Positions 20,811 through 29,976 are shown, counted from the first letter of the stretch. The stretch: 64,000 nucleotides of DNA from Anaerolineae bacterium (GCA_016926255.1 JAFGOY010000033.1:245361-309360); one strand, 5' to 3'. A program made the numbers and translations. The notes: generated from the letters alone by a model not told the origin.

Positions 20811-21353
20811 CTATAACGACTCTCCCCCGATATCATCGAAGCTCGGAACATACGGTTGCGGCCTCTGATGCCTCGCCGGGCGGCTCTCTTCCATCTGTGG
20901 GATTTCGCAGTAAGGGCAGATTTTCCAGGGCAGGTCGAGCAGCTCGCCGCAGTTGGTGCATTCTTTCTTCAACTTTGTGTGGCAGTATGGGCAGATGCGC
21001 CAGTTGTCTTTCGTCGCGTGCCCGCAGCCGGGGCAAACCTGCCGGTTCTCGATCTCTTGCAGCAGTGCTTCTTCTTCAAGTGCCCGCTCGTACTGTTCTG
21101 CCAGTGTCTCGCGTGGTCGCAGGATCAGGTAGACCAGGAATCCAGGAATGCTCAACACGGCGACGACCAGTGCCGCCAGTATCTGCCCGAAGGTATCCCG
21201 TGATCGGGCCTTCATATCCCGGAAGGTCCATATCGTGAGAGCGATCCAGACCGCGATCCCAATCGCCGAGAGTATCGAAATGATCGCGATCAGTGTTCCA
21301 CTTAGTTGTTGAAAGTCTAGCCCTAGGTTAACTGGCACGCCTACCTCCTGCAT
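20811..21353 (-). CDS. Membrane protein with C-terminal double zinc ribbon
   Basis: This is a 180-residue protein of unknown function. Two hydrophobic helices lie at residues about 20-42 and 58-80. Then comes a charged helix (ETLAEQYERALEEEALLQEI) and two zinc ribbons with CPGCGHATKDNWRICPYC and CTNCGELLDLPWKICPYC. The ribbons follow the CxxC-CxxC pattern of double zinc-ribbon proteins. The tail is Pro-rich. The ribbons would lie in the cytoplasm. It is transcribed away from a Ser/Thr kinase gene, and a functional link is possible but not shown. Confidence 0.75.
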   Translation of the reverse strand: MQEVGVPVNLGLDFQQLSGTLIAIISILSAIGIAVWIALTIWTFRDMKARSRDTFGQILAALVVAVLSIPGFLVYLILRPRETLAEQYERALEEEALLQEIENRQVCPGCGHATKDNWRICPYCHTKLKKECTNCGELLDLPWKICPYCEIPQMEESRPARHQRPQPYVPSFDDIGGESL

Positions 21354-21470
21354 TCAGTATCCGGCTTGCGACATTATACAGTGCGGAGGTAGGGGCGGCA
21401 ACAGACTGTTGCTCGTTTACAATAGGCGAGGCGGTCGGCGTGATCGTTTGGCCGGGACGTTGTATCACGA

Positions 21471-21497
21471 TTTTAGCCCGGTGCTTTGGCGCCGGGT
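21471..21497 (+). repeat. Dispersed palindromic repeat, family R1
   Basis: TTTTAGCCCGGTGCTTTGGC followed by GCCGGGT is an imperfect palindrome matching copies at 35146 and 50994. It lies in the gap between divergent genes, upstream of the Ser/Thr kinase gene. Confidence 0.65.
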
Positions 21498-21586
21498 CCA
21501 TCGGGTTGATTCTAAACTTTTACCTGCACGCATACTGTGTTATAACAAGTGATGAATAACAAGTCCCGTTTCGTGGGAGAAGAGAT

Positions 21587-23056
21587 ATGCCAGAAGACCC
21601 CCTTGTGGGTAAGCAGCTTGGTGCATACCAGATAGAGACGGTCATCGGAAAAGGCGGCATGGCGACAGTCTATCGGGGTATTCAGACTGCTGTCAACCGT
21701 GTGGTTGCCATCAAAGTTCTGCCGAGCAGCTTCTTACATGACGACACCTTCATGATCCGCTTTCGTCAGGAAGCCGAAGTCGCCGCCCGCCTGGAGCATA
21801 TCCACATTCTCCCGGTCTACGATTTCGGTGAGCAGGACGGAATTCCCTATATTGTCATGCGCTATATCGACGGTGGTACGCTTCGTGAACGCTGCCAGGA
21901 GGGGCCTGTCTCGACTGAATTGACGATCAGAATCGTCTCCCAGGTTGCCGATGCGCTTGATCATGCCCATGCCCGCAATATCATCCACCGTGACCTCAAA
22001 CCCAGCAACGTGATGCTCGACGCCGCCGGGAACGCCTACCTGATGGACTTTGGCACCGCCAAGCTGCGCGACCGCAGTGCCCAACTGACTGGCAGCGGCA
22101 TTGTCGGCACGCCTGCATATATGGCTCCTGAGCAGTCGATGCCGGGGCAGGTCACTCCCCAGGTCGACGTCTATGCGCTGGGCGTCACTCTCTTCGAAAC
22201 GATCACCGGGCAGGTACCCTATTCGGCTGATACGCCTATTGTCCAGATATTGATGCACATCCAGCACCCGGTGCCCTCGCTGCTTGAATATAATCCCACT
22301 GTTCCCCCGGCGGTCGATGCGGTCGTCTCGAAGGCAATGGCGAAGCGTCCAGAAGATCGTTTTGCCAGGGCCGGTGATCTGGCCGATGCTCTCCGCTCGG
22401 CGGTGAACGCCAGCGGCGGCTGGTCGGTCGATTTTGAACAGGGGATCGCCATACAGTCCCGCGAGGATCTGCTTGCCCGGCAGGATGCCGTCTTTGCCGG
22501 TGATGCGCCTTCCAGCGTTGATGATTACGGGACGTCTGCCGGTTCGCCGTCAGGTGCTCCTCCTGATGTTGAGGAACTGGGCGCGGCCTATGCCGAAGAA
22601 GTTGGCGTCAAATACCCGTCGATTGACAGTCCGCAGATCACGCCCATGTCGGAAGGCGGATCGTATCAGGATGTCGGTTCTTTGCTTGATGAAGACTCGG
22701 CTCCGGGCCCGGTTCCCTATCGTCTTGCCGGGGAGCAGCCCTGCCCGGCATTGGTTGAGCAATCGGGTGAAGTTTACGAATTGTCGACCAGCAATACGCT
22801 GATCGGGCGCGACGATCACCAGCGCGGAATCTTTGTCGATATCGACTTGACTGAGCTTGACGTTAAAAAGCGTAGTTCCCGTTCCCACGCGCGTATTCTG
22901 GAGCGCGATGGCGTCTATATCGTCTGGGATTTGGAAAGCATGAATGGCACCTATGTCAACGGTCGGCGTCTGGCCCAGGGTGGCCGCCAGGAACTGGTCA
23001 ACGGTGACGTGCTGACCTTTGGCCGCGACGGTGTCACGATGGTTTTCCAGTGGTAG
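21587..23056 (+). CDS. Ser/Thr protein kinase with C-terminal FHA domain
   Basis: This is a Hanks-type kinase of 489 residues. The kinase domain is at residues about 10-275: glycine loop GKGGMATVYRG, lysine in VAIKVLPSS, catalytic loop IIHRDLKPSNVML, DFGTAKL and YMAPEQSMP. A low-complexity acidic linker follows (residues about 290-390). The FHA domain, residues about 400-489, contains NTLIGRDD, SRSHARILERDG and NGTYVNGRRL, which bind phosphothreonine. No membrane helix is seen, so it is likely cytoplasmic, unlike the second kinase at 56240. The FHA domain may dock its own autophosphorylated linker or partner proteins. Confidence 0.93.
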   Translation: MPEDPLVGKQLGAYQIETVIGKGGMATVYRGIQTAVNRVVAIKVLPSSFLHDDTFMIRFRQEAEVAARLEHIHILPVYDFGEQDGIPYIVMRYIDGGTLRERCQEGPVSTELTIRIVSQVADALDHAHARNIIHRDLKPSNVMLDAAGNAYLMDFGTAKLRDRSAQLTGSGIVGTPAYMAPEQSMPGQVTPQVDVYALGVTLFETITGQVPYSADTPIVQILMHIQHPVPSLLEYNPTVPPAVDAVVSKAMAKRPEDRFARAGDLADALRSAVNASGGWSVDFEQGIAIQSREDLLARQDAVFAGDAPSSVDDYGTSAGSPSGAPPDVEELGAAYAEEVGVKYPSIDSPQITPMSEGGSYQDVGSLLDEDSAPGPVPYRLAGEQPCPALVEQSGEVYELSTSNTLIGRDDHQRGIFVDIDLTELDVKKRSSRSHARILERDGVYIVWDLESMNGTYVNGRRLAQGGRQELVNGDVLTFGRDGVTMVFQW

Positions 23057-23108
23057 CGGTCTTGTTTCTGGATTCAATCTTTGGCTCTTGCGGCCTTTAA
23101 TAATCAGA

Positions 23109-23130
23109 ATCCCGGCGGCTTTAGCCCCGG
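23109..23130 (+). repeat. Possible diverged copy of repeat family R1
   Basis: TCCCGGCGGCTTTAGCCCCG followed by GA keeps the arms of the palindrome in altered form. It lies in the 146-base gap between the kinase and the M23 gene. Confidence 0.3.
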
Positions 23131-23202
23131 AAAATAAGCCAAAACCTGATTTTAGAAACTACTGGAAGTCAAAATTTCTCGGTTGAGGAAGGGTGATCGG
23201 AT

Positions 23203-24870
23203 ATGGTCGGAAGCCCCAGGTATCAGATCATTTTGCTGCCGGTACAGGGTTATTGGGAGTGGGTGCAGGCGGTCAGGGATTATGCGATTCATTTTCACGT
23301 CTCGCTGACGCCCAAACCCGAAAACGCCGTGAATTTCCATTACCCTGATCAGGCGATCACGGTCGTCGATCTGCCGGGCGCATACCCCGATCACGATCCA
23401 ATCGAAGAATGGTTTGCCGAGAACTCCCTCCAGGTACCACTCGACATTATAGAAGTGACGAATCCCCTCCAGCTTCGCACAATCCTTGCTGATCGGATAT
23501 CCAACAACCGCCGCTATGGTGATGCCGATCCCAGCCCGGCATCAGAAATTGCCGCTGCTGATTTTTCGTTGGTCTGGCCCACCGACTATCAATCGATCAC
23601 CCAGCCCTTTGCCGCCAACCCCGATCTCTACAGTCGTTGGGGGCTGCCCGGTCATGAAGGGCTTGATATCCGTGCTCCGATGAACGCCTTTGTCTATGCC
23701 TGTGCCGACGGTGAAGTCTACCGCGTTCACAACGGCACCGGCGGTGAACCGTATGGCATCCACGTCAGGATTCGCCACCGCGATGGCTACAAGACGATCT
23801 ACGCGCATCTTAATCAGGCGCTCGTCCATTCTGGCCAGAACGTTAAAGCCGGTGATGTGATCGGCCTTGCCGACAGCACCGGCAACTCATCGGGTAGTCA
23901 CCTTCACCTGACGCTCAAAAAAGAAGGCGCGACCGCATCCGGGGAAACAAATTTCCCCCACGATATCATCGACCCAACGCCTTACCTGGTAAAAAAGACC
24001 GCCGAACGGATTGCGCAGTTCCGCTACGACGAAACCTGGTCACACGACAAAGCTCTTGTCGGCGTCGTTGCTCGTCAGGGTGGGCCGATGGAGGATGCTG
24101 ATTGGGAGGTTGTCAGGGCCGCTCGTGTCGAAGCCCTGAAGATGACCACTAACCATACGAGCGAGGATATCACCCGCGCGCGCCAGATCAAACGCGATAT
24201 GCTGATCGTCGTCCAGCTTACCGCCGATCTGAGTGGTGGGCCGGTTTCGGCTGCGCGTTTCGCCGATATCGTTGATAACCATATGTGGCGATCCTATTCA
24301 CAGGGTGTCCGCTATTTCGAAGTGCATGATTCGCCGAACCTCACCGCCCAGGGTTACGGTGTGACTTGGCAAAATGGCCGCGAGTTCGGTCAGTGGTTCC
24401 TCGAAGTGGTAGGCCTGCTACGTCCACAGTTCCCTGAAGCGCATTTCGGCTGGCCCGCGCTCTATCCTGGTTCGTCGATTTCGGGCATCCGTTTTGACGA
24501 TGAAGCGTTTCTGGAGAGTGCCGAAGGTGCCGTCCGCCACGCCGATTGGATCGGCTGCCGTTGCTATTGGTGTAGCGAAGCCGATCTGTTTTCAGTGGAT
24601 GGCGGGTTGTCCTATCAGCGCTATCTCGATGGCTGGGCTGACAAACTGTTGATGATCACCGGCTTCAGCAATCCGTCTCCCGGTGTTGGGCTGCACCAAA
24701 AGGGAAGCCAGTATCTACAGTATTTCCGTCACCTGCAAACCGAACCGGGGGTAGGGGCAGCGTTCGCCGAGACGATCTCGTCAGCCGGTGGGACGATCAA
24801 TCACGTCTGGCGCACTGAAGATGGTCGGCCAACCCCGATTGTCACGGCGATGGCCTCTCGCCTTGCCTGA
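23203..24870 (+). CDS. M23 (LytM-type) peptidase fused to a barrel-like C-terminal domain
   Basis: The 555-residue protein has three parts. Residues 1-115 are an unrecognised domain (YQIILLPVQGYWEWVQAVRD). Residues about 125-260 are an M23 metallopeptidase with zinc ligands in LPGHEGLDIRAP and the SGSHLHLTL motif, which would cut peptide cross-links. Residues about 285-555 look like a glycosidase-type alpha/beta barrel (YFEVHDSPNLTAQG, HFGWPALYPGSSISGI). No signal peptide or membrane helix is visible at the GAGGAAGGG-preceded start, which is odd for a wall-acting enzyme. The gene stands alone. The peptidase call is firm; the barrel is an inference. Confidence 0.82.
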   Translation: MVGSPRYQIILLPVQGYWEWVQAVRDYAIHFHVSLTPKPENAVNFHYPDQAITVVDLPGAYPDHDPIEEWFAENSLQVPLDIIEVTNPLQLRTILADRISNNRRYGDADPSPASEIAAADFSLVWPTDYQSITQPFAANPDLYSRWGLPGHEGLDIRAPMNAFVYACADGEVYRVHNGTGGEPYGIHVRIRHRDGYKTIYAHLNQALVHSGQNVKAGDVIGLADSTGNSSGSHLHLTLKKEGATASGETNFPHDIIDPTPYLVKKTAERIAQFRYDETWSHDKALVGVVARQGGPMEDADWEVVRAARVEALKMTTNHTSEDITRARQIKRDMLIVVQLTADLSGGPVSAARFADIVDNHMWRSYSQGVRYFEVHDSPNLTAQGYGVTWQNGREFGQWFLEVVGLLRPQFPEAHFGWPALYPGSSISGIRFDDEAFLESAEGAVRHADWIGCRCYWCSEADLFSVDGGLSYQRYLDGWADKLLMITGFSNPSPGVGLHQKGSQYLQYFRHLQTEPGVGAAFAETISSAGGTINHVWRTEDGRPTPIVTAMASRLA

Positions 24871-24885
24871 CGTGACCTTGCCCCT

Positions 24886-24935
24886 TTTTGCGAGCGGTAG
24901 CAAGCACAGTTAATTCGTGAAATTCGCGGATAAAC
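24886..24935 (+). repeat. Dispersed repeat family R4, copy 1
   Basis: TTTTGCGAGCGGTAGCAAGC leads into AATTCGTGAAATTCGCGGAT and AAAC. A similar arrangement is found at 58282-58340. This copy touches the 3' end of the minus-strand gene at 24936. Confidence 0.65.
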
Positions 24936-26216
24936 TCACTCCGCGACGAGCAGATCCATTTCCGAAACGTAGACTTTATATGCGTGGCCGGAAGCGTAGA
25001 ACCATATCTGCCGGATGATTGAGGGTTGTTGATCCTGTGGCAGCACCGCGAGCAGGTTGCCGGTTCGGAATGTATACCAGCTGTTGATGTTGATCCGCGT
25101 GTGTTCCCCGGCGCATGTCGCGCATCGCAGCGGGTAGTCGATGCCGGGTGCGATGTACGAATAGAACCCCCAGATCAATTCGCGTGATTCGCCGTGCATA
25201 TCGGTATACAGCAGTCGGATCATCAGCGGGCACTCACTGCCCTCGATCCCACACGTCGACAGCGACTGCTCTTCGACGTAGAACGTAGCCCGCAGTTCAA
25301 TCGAGTTGTATTCCTTGACACTCTGCCTCGGGTACTGCCGCACACCCATTTCGCTGTGATCGAGTTGGAGGCCTGGCCAGTTTTCTTGTGAATGGTCAAG
25401 CAGAATTGCCCGTCGCCCGTCGATCAGCACGTCTTTGATCGTCCCTGCGGGTTCTCCATCGATATAAGTCTCCCACCCGACCTCTACCCGGTCGGTGAAT
25501 CTCCCGTTGATCAGCAGTGATTGTTCCGATTCCAGCAGCGTCAGCGTCGATTCTGTTGGATCGACAATCGTCCGGTGGTTCGTGCGGACGTATCTTTGTG
25601 CCCCCGAATTCAGCGCGATTACCTTTGCCCATCCCTCGATAGTCGTCACCTGTGTATTCTGATCGGTGATATTGACTATGTACTGTCCGCTTTCTGACAT
25701 CGTGATACTGGCATGCGGGGATTCGACCATAAAATCAACCTCGCGTGATGTATCAGGCGCGACCAGAATCTCGTGGCGGCCCAGACTGCTTGAAAAGGCG
25801 ATCACATAATCATCTTGATTCAACCCGAACCGGGGCGCTGACGCGCTTTGCAGCAAGAGCTGCCCATCGTGTGGAATGACCACCGATGCGATCGTCTCAT
25901 CGGTGCGTGGATCGATAAATGTGAGCAGCGCCTGTGAGGTGCTGTCTGTTTTGATCTCTATCCCTGTGTCGAGCTTATCGCGCCGATCGGAGACGGCGAT
26001 CTCTTCCTGTGTGTTGGGGCTGGTAACGCGTACCGTTCCTCTCGCCGCTGTCAGGTTGACATCCATCGTCACCGACGATTCGAAGAGATACCAGTACAGC
26101 CAGTATCCGGCGGCTGCACAGATGAAGAGGAAAACGGTGAATGCACCTACTAAAATACGCCAGGCGCGGCGTTCGGGATTTTCATTCATAGGGGTTTCTT
26201 GTTGTGTATTTGACAT
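24936..26216 (-). CDS. Membrane-anchored FecR-like protein
   Basis: This is a 426-residue protein of unknown function. One membrane helix lies at residues about 20-45 (ILVGAFTVFLFICAAAGYWL), so most of it is outside the membrane. Residues about 55-210 carry a repeated pattern of beta strands like FecR domains (GTVRVTSPNTQEEIAVSDRR, DTGIEIKTDSTSQALLTFID). The C-terminal half is beta-rich with a Cys pair (CATCAG) and an earlier Cys pair around SLSTCGIEGSEC. It is the last gene of the rseP operon, 5 bases after acyP. Two ATG codons, 9 codons apart, could start it; the first is used. Confidence 0.65.
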   Translation of the reverse strand: MSNTQQETPMNENPERRAWRILVGAFTVFLFICAAAGYWLYWYLFESSVTMDVNLTAARGTVRVTSPNTQEEIAVSDRRDKLDTGIEIKTDSTSQALLTFIDPRTDETIASVVIPHDGQLLLQSASAPRFGLNQDDYVIAFSSSLGRHEILVAPDTSREVDFMVESPHASITMSESGQYIVNITDQNTQVTTIEGWAKVIALNSGAQRYVRTNHRTIVDPTESTLTLLESEQSLLINGRFTDRVEVGWETYIDGEPAGTIKDVLIDGRRAILLDHSQENWPGLQLDHSEMGVRQYPRQSVKEYNSIELRATFYVEEQSLSTCGIEGSECPLMIRLLYTDMHGESRELIWGFYSYIAPGIDYPLRCATCAGEHTRININSWYTFRTGNLLAVLPQDQQPSIIRQIWFYASGHAYKVYVSEMDLLVAE

Positions 26217-26221
26217 AAATG

Positions 26222-26524
26222 CTAAAGAAAGCGCACGCGGAAATCGCTGAATTGGTTCGTAGCTTCTTTATAGGTTGCCGATACGCTGTCGACCACTGCA
26301 TACGGTGAGCCAAGATGCAGGTACGCTTCGTACTTTTTGAGTTGTTCCTTAGGCCCTTCGGCTATCGTTTCAACGGTTCCGTCGGGCAGGTTTCTGATCC
26401 ACCCCGTCAGTCCCAGTGCGGCTGCCTGCTGTGCCGTATAAGCCCGGAAGTTGACCCCCTGTACGCGGCCATGAACGACCGCGTGCAGCCTTTGGTTGGT
26501 TTGATCAGACGTTTCTTCAGGCAT
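26222..26524 (-). CDS. acyP: Acylphosphatase
   Basis: The enzyme hydrolyses carboxyl-phosphate bonds in small acyl phosphates. The protein has 100 residues. GRVQGVNFRAYTAQQA near residue 18 contains the phosphate-binding loop and catalytic arginine, with Asn where Gly is common. GWIRNLPDGTVETIAEG near residue 40 contains the catalytic asparagine. Lengths and motifs fit the family. It starts one base after the stop of the peptidase-MA-like gene, and it is placed in an operon of otherwise membrane and surface proteins, so its link to them is unclear. Confidence 0.93.
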   Translation of the reverse strand: MPEETSDQTNQRLHAVVHGRVQGVNFRAYTAQQAAALGLTGWIRNLPDGTVETIAEGPKEQLKKYEAYLHLGSPYAVVDSVSATYKEATNQFSDFRVRFL

Positions 26525-26525
26525 A

Positions 26526-27890
26526 CTAAATCTCGTTAATGTTCAGTTCTTCTGGTTCTGGCTCGAAGGGTTCTTGCCGCTCGCTGGCGGCTATCGGCTG
26601 CGGCGCGATAAACAGCATTGCCAGGACAAAACTTGCGATAATCACCGCCACCCACGGCCATAGTGATGCCTCACTCTGCGGCGAACGGGCGGCTTGACTG
26701 AGCAAGTCATTATGCCATTGACTCTCAAGCTCTGCCAGAGAAACTCCCATCGAACCCTCTACAGTGTCCTGGCATGACAAGCCGCTGGCGGTGCCGTTCA
26801 TCAATTGATGGATGGCATTTGTTCCATATCGATTGGTGACGAAGGCCATCACGCTTGCGCTTTCCGCGTAGGCCAGCGTCGCCTCCTGGTGATCGAATGC
26901 AGCGAAGGAAGGCACACACAGTTGTTCCAGTGGGATCAATCGTTCTTCCCGGAGCGCATCGTACAGTGTATCTTCGAGTGTCGGGTCGGTTTCTGGCGCG
27001 CTGATCAGCGCCATCCCTTCGTTGAACCAGCCGGGGACGCTATCTGTATGTGATCCGGCTGCCCTGCCGATCATCATGTGGGCGATCATATGGGGCAGAT
27101 CGCGCTGCAGCGTTTCCAGTTGATCCGCGCCACTTTCGGCAGCGACGATCACCGTCTGTTGATCCGGGTAAGCCGCCGCCGCGACCCAGTCCTCGACGAC
27201 CAGCCCGTGCAGCCGCAGGCTGTTTGCCAGTGACGCAAGCCCTGGGTAGATGTACACGCGCAGGTTATCGATGTTGTTCACGCCGAGTGCCTGGACATTG
27301 TCGATAATTGCCACCAGGCTGATTTCCAGCGCGGCTTGGCTTACCTCTGCCGTCTCGCTGTTCGTGTAGACGGTCACCGCGCCATCCTGCTGTGTGACCC
27401 ATGTCCAGGGCACGCTCGTGTCATGGTACCAGATCGAATCGGTCGGGCTGCTGTATTCTCGCCCTGCCTGGTCCATGAAATCCCAGTGATAGACGATCTC
27501 GCCAAACGGCGGCAGGTCGATCACGTCAACGCTGACCGTGTGCGAGACGCTGACCGTTTGCCCCGGCGTGATCGGTATCGCTTCGCTGTGAACGCCCGCG
27601 CGGTTCGCCACTTCGACGATCAGCCGTGCGCCCGAAATGACCGAATCGGCGCTTGCCTGTACACGGAACGTCAGGCTGTCGCCATACCGGAAGCTGACCT
27701 GCTGCGAGATGTCGCTCAGCATCCCATCCTGCGCCGCTGCCTTTTGAGGCAGCAGGAGCAGCAGTCCGATCATCGCTATGGCGGGTAAAAATGGGTGTTT
27801 CCTTGTTCGAAACAAGTCTTGAATGACCCCCAATCTCAACGGCTTACCTGAGGGAGTAGAGATGCCGTTTCCGGGTAGAGATGGTCTCAA
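26526..27890 (-). CDS. Peptidase-MA-like surface protein with altered zinc motif
   Basis: This is a protein of up to 454 residues with a signal peptide (PAIAMIGLLLLLPQKAAAQ), an N-terminal beta domain, a gluzincin-like domain and a C-terminal membrane helix (WPWVAVIIASFVLAMLFIA). The domain resembles peptidase MA: LPHMIAHMMIG near residue 265 sits where HExxH is expected, and WFNEGMALI follows as the third-ligand helix. The glutamate of HExxH is Met, so proteolysis is doubtful. The outermost start is TTG at 27890, overlapping the HEAT gene stop; TTG at 27815 would give a more normal signal peptide. acyP follows immediately. Confidence 0.72.
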   Translation of the reverse strand: MRPSLPGNGISTPSGKPLRLGVIQDLFRTRKHPFLPAIAMIGLLLLLPQKAAAQDGMLSDISQQVSFRYGDSLTFRVQASADSVISGARLIVEVANRAGVHSEAIPITPGQTVSVSHTVSVDVIDLPPFGEIVYHWDFMDQAGREYSSPTDSIWYHDTSVPWTWVTQQDGAVTVYTNSETAEVSQAALEISLVAIIDNVQALGVNNIDNLRVYIYPGLASLANSLRLHGLVVEDWVAAAAYPDQQTVIVAAESGADQLETLQRDLPHMIAHMMIGRAAGSHTDSVPGWFNEGMALISAPETDPTLEDTLYDALREERLIPLEQLCVPSFAAFDHQEATLAYAESASVMAFVTNRYGTNAIHQLMNGTASGLSCQDTVEGSMGVSLAELESQWHNDLLSQAARSPQSEASLWPWVAVIIASFVLAMLFIAPQPIAASERQEPFEPEPEELNINEI

Positions 27891-28906
27891 TCGTCGAAGT
27901 CGTCTTCGAACATGAATGGGTCTGGGTCTATGTCGTTGAAATCCTCGCGCTCCGGATCGGTGAATACATACGTCACGAACTCCCCGGAGCCGAGCGCCGC
28001 CATGTTCATCGCGTCCTCGATCGTTTCCAGTATATCATCATCGGTCTCGTTCTTCGAGAGTTCGAAAAGCGCTTGCTGGGCGGCCCGTCCCCCGATTTCA
28101 CCCAGTGACCAGATCGCCGCATGCTTGATTTCTCTATCCGGGTCTTCCAGAAACCCGATCAATATCGGCACCGCGTCGGCCAGCATCAGTTCACCGGCTG
28201 CGCGGCTGGCTTCGAAACGGATTTCTGGCACCGGGTGCTTTAGTGCATTGAGAACGTCCAGTCCCCACCGTTCGTCGGCATTGCGTCCCATCGCAAAGAT
28301 CGCGCTTGCCTGCATTTTGACGTGATCGTGGGTCTGTGCCTCTTTGATCAGTTCGGCCACTTCCTCACGCTCTGAATAGGCCATGCTTTCCAGTGCCCGG
28401 CACAGCACTTCGAGTTCTTCTTCACCGGCCAGGCAGATTTCGAGTAAAGCGTCTTCGACCTCGCTCTGAAGGCGTTTTGCCAGCGTTCCCAGTTCTCCCG
28501 CCAGGATGAACCGTCCCAGCGATGTGGCTGCAGCAGCCCGCACCGGTGCCGATTTGTCCAGTTCCAACACTCTCAGAATTCGGCGCATTGTCGCGGGTTG
28601 CTCGTCTTCCCACAACGCCTCCACCGCCGATTGGCGCACCTGGTGATCTTCGTCGTCCAGCGCGAATATCGCAACCGTCGAGAAATTGAAGTCGTAGGCC
28701 GTTTCGCTGGCCTCCACCATTCTCGATAGCAGCAGCCGTCTCCGTTCTACTGGCACACTCTCCCACACTCCTCTGAGCTTTCCGATATCTTCTTGTGTGG
28801 GTTCCGAGAGCCGGTATAGCAGAGCGGCCCGCAGCGGTGCGGCCTCGTCGATCAGGTTCTCTATCAGCGCCTCAAACGCCTCGCCGAATCCGTCAATTTG
28901 GTTCAT
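27887..28906 (-). CDS. HEAT-repeat protein
   Basis: This is a 339-residue cytoplasmic protein built of about six or seven helical HEAT-like repeats. Units include VRQSAVEALWEDEQPATMRR, VRAAAATSLGRFILAGELG, IRFEASRAAGELMLADAVP and IKHAAIWSLGEIGGRAAQQA. The repeats form a curved scaffold for protein contacts. The last 30 residues are very acidic (DPEREDFNDIDPDPFMFED). It has 4-base overlaps with rseP before it and the peptidase-MA-like gene after it, so the three are translated together. A role as an adaptor in the membrane-proteolysis operon is only a guess. Confidence 0.85.
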   Translation of the reverse strand: MNQIDGFGEAFEALIENLIDEAAPLRAALLYRLSEPTQEDIGKLRGVWESVPVERRRLLLSRMVEASETAYDFNFSTVAIFALDDEDHQVRQSAVEALWEDEQPATMRRILRVLELDKSAPVRAAAATSLGRFILAGELGTLAKRLQSEVEDALLEICLAGEEELEVLCRALESMAYSEREEVAELIKEAQTHDHVKMQASAIFAMGRNADERWGLDVLNALKHPVPEIRFEASRAAGELMLADAVPILIGFLEDPDREIKHAAIWSLGEIGGRAAQQALFELSKNETDDDILETIEDAMNMAALGSGEFVTYVFTDPEREDFNDIDPDPFMFEDDFDD

Positions 28907-29976
28907 TGGAACAATGGATCGACTATATCTAAGTAAACAAACACCAGCATCAGCCCGATTAGCAGCGCGAACCCCACGAAATGTACGAGCGATTCCCGTT
29001 CGTGGTTGATTCGCTTGCCGCGTATCATCTCAACGATGATGAAGAGTATTCGCCCGCCGTCCAGCGCCGGGATCGGCAGCAGGTTCGTAATGCCCAGTGC
29101 CAGGCTGATCAGCGCCGCGAAATTCAGGATCGGCCACGCTTCGCTCATTTCGATTGAAGCCTCGATTTCCTGTCCACCCAGCTGGCTGATCCCGACCACG
29201 CTGACTGGTCGCAGGTAACGGGTTGGGATTTGCTGCTGGATAATCATCGCTGGAAGCTGGATGAACGTCTTGACGTACTGCCCGATTTCCGTTAGTGACC
29301 GGCCAATCGCTGCAAATGGCCCGTAGTGAGTCATTTCGAAGATCGTCGTGTAGGCAAACCCGGTTGGCCCCTGATCTTCCGGCCATTCGGTGCGTGGAGT
29401 CACGGTCAGATCGACCAGCGCTTCATTTCGTTTGACCGTAATCGTGATCGGCGTGCCGAGATTCTCATAGATCACGTCCGACGGGCCGTTTGATTCGCCG
29501 ATCTCGACATCATTGATCGCCATGATGATGTCGCCCGCTTCCATTCCGGCCACTGCCGCCGGGCTGTCAGGTACGATGTCAGTGACGAGTACGCCGGGCT
29601 GTTGTTCCGGTGCGCCGGTCATGAACATGACCACCAGCAGCAGGAACGCAATCACGATATTCGTCGCTGGCCCGGCTGCCATGACGCTGAACCGTGCAAT
29701 CCGTGAGGCCGCCGACAATCCGCCCTCGATATTCGGATCGTTTTCACCCGCTGGCCGCATGAACCCGCCCAGCGGCAGCCAGTTCAACGTGTATTTCGTA
29801 CCCTTTCGCTCGAACAGCGTCAGCATCCGGGGCGGGAACCCGATCCCGAATTCCTCGACGGTGATGCCAAACAGTCGGGCAGCGATGAAGTGTCCCAGTT
29901 CGTGGAACAGGATCAGCGGCCCGACGATGATAACAAATGCCAGGATCGCCAGTCCTGTACTCATTCCGATTGCCAT
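28903..29976 (-). CDS. rseP: Site-2 protease RseP-type intramembrane metalloprotease
   Basis: This is a membrane zinc protease of 357 residues that cleaves anti-sigma factors or other membrane proteins within the bilayer. The zinc site HELGHFIAARLFGI is near residue 25 within the first helix, and the second active-site motif is NLLPIPALDGGRILFI near residue 295. A PDZ domain lies between (residues about 120-200, VLVTDIVPDSPAAVAGMEAG). The order helix-PDZ-helices fits the family. The usual partners dxr and cdsA are not adjacent. It heads a five-gene minus-strand operon with HEAT, peptidase-MA-like, acyP and FecR-like genes. Confidence 0.94.
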   Translation of the reverse strand: MAIGMSTGLAILAFVIIVGPLILFHELGHFIAARLFGITVEEFGIGFPPRMLTLFERKGTKYTLNWLPLGGFMRPAGENDPNIEGGLSAASRIARFSVMAAGPATNIVIAFLLLVVMFMTGAPEQQPGVLVTDIVPDSPAAVAGMEAGDIIMAINDVEIGESNGPSDVIYENLGTPITITVKRNEALVDLTVTPRTEWPEDQGPTGFAYTTIFEMTHYGPFAAIGRSLTEIGQYVKTFIQLPAMIIQQQIPTRYLRPVSVVGISQLGGQEIEASIEMSEAWPILNFAALISLALGITNLLPIPALDGGRILFIIVEMIRGKRINHERESLVHFVGFALLIGLMLVFVYLDIVDPLFQ

